From: Trachelipus rathkii
Lineage: Eukaryota; Arthropoda; Malacostraca; Isopoda; Trachelipodidae
Reading direction: 5' to 3'
Assembly: GCA_015478945.1 (NCBI GenBank)
Contig: JABUQX010027698.1
Span: forward strand, 15,001 to 36,700
Length of the DNA: 21,700 nucleotides
Part shown: positions 17,800-21,700 of the stretch, piece by piece
Layout of the letters: each line of letters begins with the position of its first letter
How positions within the stretch are numbered: position 1 is the stretch's first letter
The notes under the pieces: model-generated
The model's input: the letters and a program-made list of their open reading frames with translations, nothing else
What the model was told of the DNA's origin: nothing
Database searches by the model: none
Translations under genes and position numbers: made by a program

Positions 17800-19575
17800 T
17801 GGGGCTGCTAATACCTATGATAAAGTTTTATATCGTAATGAGTGCTTTGATGATTCTCTACAGATATATATTCGAGTTTGTCGCAGCACTCTTAGAAAGG
17901 TATAGGACCTCTGTGAGGAGCTACAGTCGACTAGGCATCGAACTGAAGCCGAGAAACACTTTACACCCTACCAATCTAATAGTATTGATGCAACAAAATA
18001 TATAAAACTTGTTGTGCTGTTGACTAAAAAAACTATACATACCATCATTTGTGAGTGGACTTCCTTGCTTTACAAAGAGCATAGTAAATATCTGACTTCT
18101 TTTGTTGTGCAAAACTTGGCACTAAAACAAGTTGCTCCTCAATGTCCAGGACACTGATCTGCAGTTTGTTTAGCTTGGACAATTGGGCATAGATTTATTC
18201 AATTACACCTTTTTATAATTCTTAACCATAGTTTGATAAACTCGCCAATAATAGGTCATCACATGACCTGGGAAGAACAAAACTTACAATGATTTTGAAT
18301 AATTTTTGATTTAGAAGTGGAAGAATCACTATCATGAGAAGTCTTCATATCCACATAACTTCATATAGTATGAGTTTAGAAATTTCACAGCAGAATTGAA
18401 TCAAGCCTATTAAGAATTTAAGACTCATTATCGTCCTTTAGAATTAGCACATTATTTTATTAAATTATAAAAAATTAGGGTACATTTTAATGTTACATTT
18501 TTAAAAACTTTGGAATTATTATGTGAAGGACTTGAGAATTTTTGACAACTTTATTAATGATTTGACGCTTTAACAATATTCGTTTAATACCTCATTAAAT
18601 AGCTATGCAAATATTTTGATTTATAATCAGGGTAACCTTGAAGAAATTGACAACTTTGCCGAGAAATTTCTTGATAACCACATGTCCAGCAATTTGTTGA
18701 TAAAACTATGTGCTAAGTCTAACTAATCCGCTTAGAATCCTCTCTCTAAAGATTATTGAGGTTAATAACTCTCAATGTTCATATATTTAATGTTCTTGAT
18801 ATCCATTTAAGTAAACCTAGTTCGCATATATGTTTGGTCAATATATCTGTGTTTTAAAGATATGATTTTTTTCCCTTTCATAATGATAAATTTTTCGTTC
18901 TAAAAACTCATAAATCTAAAGTTCAATACCATTGTTTATTAAATACAAGCAAATATAAAATGAAGTACATTATGGAAAGTTTAAATTAATCCCTTTAATT
19001 TATTTTTTAAGGAATGAAATATGATCTTTCAATTTAAATTTTTTTGTAATAACAAAATGTTCTAGAAAAATTTAGAAAGTGAAGGTTTTATTAAGCAAAC
19101 TTATCAGTTCATTGCCTCTCAAAGAAACCACAATATTTAATTCTCTAAAACAAAATGATTCATTTAAATGAGTCAAATATTAAAATTCTTGAAGCATTTG
19201 TTATTTTAGGGAATTTTAATGTAAACTTATATGCATGTTTGGTTTAGAAAACATTGGTACTGAATCTGACTAAACAACTCCTTATTATGAAACTCAGGAA
19301 TGAGGAGTCAACCTAATATCATATATATATTTTTATTATATTTGTATCTCTTTTATTAAAGATCTTTTACCAAGGACTCTACTTCCTCTATGAGATCCTT
19401 ATATCATAAACTGCATCTTTACTTTATTATTATCTATAGGCCTACTCTCTATTTGACCAAGGTAAATATTTACTTGTGCCTTGGGGGATGAAATGGCTTG
19501 AACTCTATACCAGGCCATTAGACACATCTTTTATTAAACTCTATCAAGAAGGGCTTGTATCTTTGGGTCAGACAT
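17800..19575 (-). pseudogene. BEL/Pao gag with zinc knuckles
   Basis: A minus-strand ATG at 19,575 opens MSDPKIQALLDRV, followed by a stop. Further acidic helical pieces (IEEVESLVKDL near 19,400-19,360) continue in other frames, as expected for BEL/Pao gag. Near 18,112-17,850 the strand reads FCCINTIRLVGCKVF, then a basic block and a second cysteine-containing block. This matches the C-x2-C-x(n)-H-x4-C type knuckles at the gag/protease junction, with key positions mutated. About 800 bases of leader separate the ATG from the 5' LTR. The protease expected at about 17,800-17,100 is not clearly readable. The 85-codon plus-strand frame at 17,041-17,298 is an antisense artefact. Confidence 0.65.
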
Positions 19576-20376
19576 TTTCGCTGAATTTTGGCTAGAATGA
19601 CCCCTGATGAGAGAGCAATCTTGTAAGAAGAGTGAAATAATGAAAAGATTAGCCTATCACCACGGCAAAAAAAATAACATCAAAAGCCAAAGAAAACCCA
19701 TTAAGACAAAAAAAAAACAAAAATTTGATAGTTTGAAATGATCAAGGCCTTTATACTCTAACTTTGAAATTGAATATTGTTTTTTGAGAAATGAGATAGA
19801 TACTTACCGCTTCTGGCCGTACACCAAGACTAGATTATCTTTTGATTTGAAATTTTGGAAAGGGTTTAGAATACACACACCACACACAAATGATACAAAT
19901 TTGAGGTTTGACAAATGACCTAGGCCTAGGCCCTAGGCTAAGTTTGAGCTTGAATTTTTTAGGAAATCACTGTAATCGGAAGGCGATTTAGGCAATGATG
20001 CATGCAAATACCTAACCTCATACAAATATTGAATTAATGAGAGACTAAGACTAACTAAACTTAGACAAAAACACCAATAGGCTAGTCTCGATAGGCCCCA
20101 CGTGGGTTCTACGTCTTCTATTATTTTCTAATTTCAAATGAAACTTATTTTTAAAGATTTGATCCTAATAAATGAGATCACACATATCGAAAACTGCTTT
20201 ATCAGCTTCTGAGCTATTTTGATTTTAATTCAATATTTGCATAGCACGAATTATCAAGAACTTTTGCAACAAAATCCGCGTTCGTTAAAGACCAAATAAA
20301 TAGATACACAATTGACGAAAAATTTAATTAAAGCAGATTAAATTAATTTACAACAAAAATAGAAAGATACTTAAGG

Positions 20377-20858
20377 AATTTAAAAAATAATATATAAGTT
20401 AGTTGAATGTGAACTAGCCTTATCCTGATTGTTTGTTTCAAAGATTGTTGCTCTTTGATAAGTTCTTGTAGACCTAGATAACTTAGCCTCGTGGCTTATG
20501 TAACCTAGCACTAAAATCTTAGTTAGGGTAAATTGATTAGTTGAAGGCAAAGAGATAGAGATAGATTGATAGTAAAAATATTGAAAAAGAAATGAAGAAA
20601 TTTACCTCTCATACCCTTTAGCATTTTGTTAATTTTTTGTTTTCACAAGCACGACTAATAGGACGGATTTTGAATTTTAATTAATGCTCGTTGAGATTTT
20701 TTAGTTGAAGAATTTGTGAATTATATTAACGGGACAAAAATATACAATTCAACTAAACAAAAATACTGAATATAGCTTAATAGTTTCTTATCCTAAATAA
20801 TACTATAATAGAGCAAAATGAGATATGATATGTGAAAGTATTTTAATAGTTTTTTATA
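20377..20858 (-). repeat. 5' LTR of the BEL/Pao element
   Basis: Direct-repeat partner of 13,102-13,593, carrying the same ordered blocks (GTAACCTAGCACT at about 20,500; GAAATGAAGAAATTTACCTC at about 20,589; CACAAGCACG at about 20,643; GCTCGTTGAGATTTTTTAGT at about 20,686). Edges are approximate. A minus-strand TGGTCTTTAACGAACGCGGA starting at 20,294 could be a primer-binding site, which would move the LTR edge about 80 bases left of where the two copies still align. I regard that as weak. Confidence 0.8.
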
Positions 20859-20951
20859 AGGCCTGATAGAGCGATTTTGGGTGGGATATATGTCTCGAAA
20901 GTTAAATATTCAGACTAAATCACTTTGGTAAAAGACATGAAGTATTTATAA

Positions 20952-21700
20952 AATGAATGGGTGCGGAAATATCTTGCTATTATGAACCTGATTAAATCAC
21001 AACAAGATAGAGTAAACTTGTGTTCTGAAGATAAATAAAAGAATTGTGTATAAATAACATAATTTGTAAACTTTTTCGATCTGCAAAATTAGCAATGGTA
21101 GGGAGATCTGTTATGAATTATATGTCGTACAACTTAGTGATCGCTTTTTTGTTAAAGAAATTTCCTTTAGAGGATCCGGAAAATTTATTTCATAAATTAT
21201 TAATTGAAAATATTCTAATTTTACCGGTTACACAGAAAAAAGTACCGAAATTAGTAACTGGGAAAAGGTTTGAGAAACTGATGGGAGTATGTTGTAAATG
21301 TCTGAGTAGTCAGTGGCTTTGACAAAATTATATATATTTTCTATCTTCAAATAAGAATTAATGAAATTTCAGGTGCTGAAATGAACAACCTTATATTTAT
21401 GTTGAAGGATGAGAACATAGTAAAGCCCATTCAGAAGATTATAAGACCTAGCATAACGTTGCGTCAGAAAATTCAGAAAACCGATGATCCATGTAAATGT
21501 TTTGAGAGGAAAGAGCGGTCACACAGAAGAAAATTGTTTACATGTCCGAAATTATCGTTTTAAATTATATCCAGAGACTCATTTTATCAAAGACTGTGTT
21601 AAAGCTAAAAAATCTACCGAAAACCAGGCAAAAGTAGTGATTCAGAAAAAAATGAAAAATGAGAAAATAATTTGTCATACTGTGATAAAAATTGGTACAC
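20952..21700 (+). pseudogene. Gag-like protein with CCHC zinc knuckles, continues past the window end
   Basis: Three successive plus-strand frames give protein-like text. 20,952-21,038 contains VRKYLAIMNLIKSQQDRV. 21,044-21,322 contains MVGRSVMNYMSYNLVIAFLL, then KKFPLEDPENLFHKLL. From about 21,350 the frame contains IFMLKDENIVKPIQKI and then CKCFER (21,492-21,509). After a one-base frame slip, GHTEENC (21,517-21,537) completes a C-x-C...GH-x4-C knuckle. PETHFIKDC ends a second knuckle that has lost its first cysteines. This order, a helical capsid-like region followed by zinc knuckles, is that of a retroelement gag nucleocapsid. It is dead by frameshifts here. It probably continues the gag begun at 12,405, split by the BEL/Pao insertion; pol would lie beyond 21,700. 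Confidence 0.6.

Larger units (their letters stand above)
13102..20858 (-). mobile_element. BEL/Pao LTR retrotransposon, old degenerate copy, about 7.8 kb
   Basis: Two direct repeats of about 490 bp enclose about 6.8 kb. Read on the minus strand, this interior carries gag, zinc knuckles, reverse transcriptase, the RNase H/integrase linker, the integrase zinc domain and the post-integrase domain, in exactly the BEL/Pao order and at normal total length. The right LTR is the 5' LTR and the left one the 3' LTR. A purine-rich AAGTGGAGA (minus strand, about 13,601-13,593) just before the 3' LTR suits a polypurine tract. Every coding block has stops and frameshifts, so it cannot move on its own. It lies between two plus-strand gag-like pieces, suggesting insertion into another LTR element. 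Confidence 0.85.

Noticed and set aside
19457..19484. Inverted repeat CCAAGG/CCTTGG with a GTAAATATTTAC palindrome
   Set aside because: Lies inside decayed gag coding sequence and is short enough to be chance.

Overview
This window looks like gene-poor, repeat-rich nuclear DNA of an arthropod, most likely a crustacean. It is strongly AT-rich and carries three long TA microsatellites. There are no operons or ribosome binding sites, and almost all protein-like sequence is broken retroelement. The LINE reverse transcriptase resembles a non-LTR family I associate with decapods; that placement is family knowledge plus inference, not a search result.

Layout. 1-2.1 kb: AT-rich sequence without a recognisable gene. 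2.1-2.2 kb: TA array. 2.6-2.7 kb: CpG-rich block that can fold into three perfect stems. 3.34-3.52 kb (-): weak MADF-like fragment. 4.08-4.53 kb: GC/CpG-rich block that cuts off a LINE copy. 4.53-5.5 kb (-): decayed LINE reverse transcriptase. 6.5-7.95 kb (-): the only long gene-like reading frame that is not a transposon I recognise, a 331-codon stretch plus a frame-shifted upstream part. 8.06-8.2 kb: TA array. 9.3-10.99 kb (+): second copy of the same LINE, containing a 43-base near-pure poly(G) tract, and followed by a third TA array (10.99-11.15 kb).

12.2-21.7 kb is best read as one retrotransposon inserted in another. An LTR element on + (primer-binding site at 12,199, gag-like start at 12,405, gag-like zinc-knuckle region at 20.95-21.7 kb) is split by an old BEL/Pao element on -. 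The BEL/Pao copy has diverged LTRs at 13.10-13.59 and 20.38-20.86 kb. Between them, read right to left, are gag, zinc knuckles, reverse transcriptase, the RNase H/integrase linker, the integrase zinc domain and the post-integrase domain. All are broken by stops and frameshifts.

I found no intact cellular gene, tRNA, rRNA or CRISPR array, and no convincing new multi-gene system. The items most worth following are the unidentified 6.5-7.95 kb gene, the nested retroelement architecture, the structured CpG-rich block at 2.6 kb, and two homopolymer patches that may be assembly faults.
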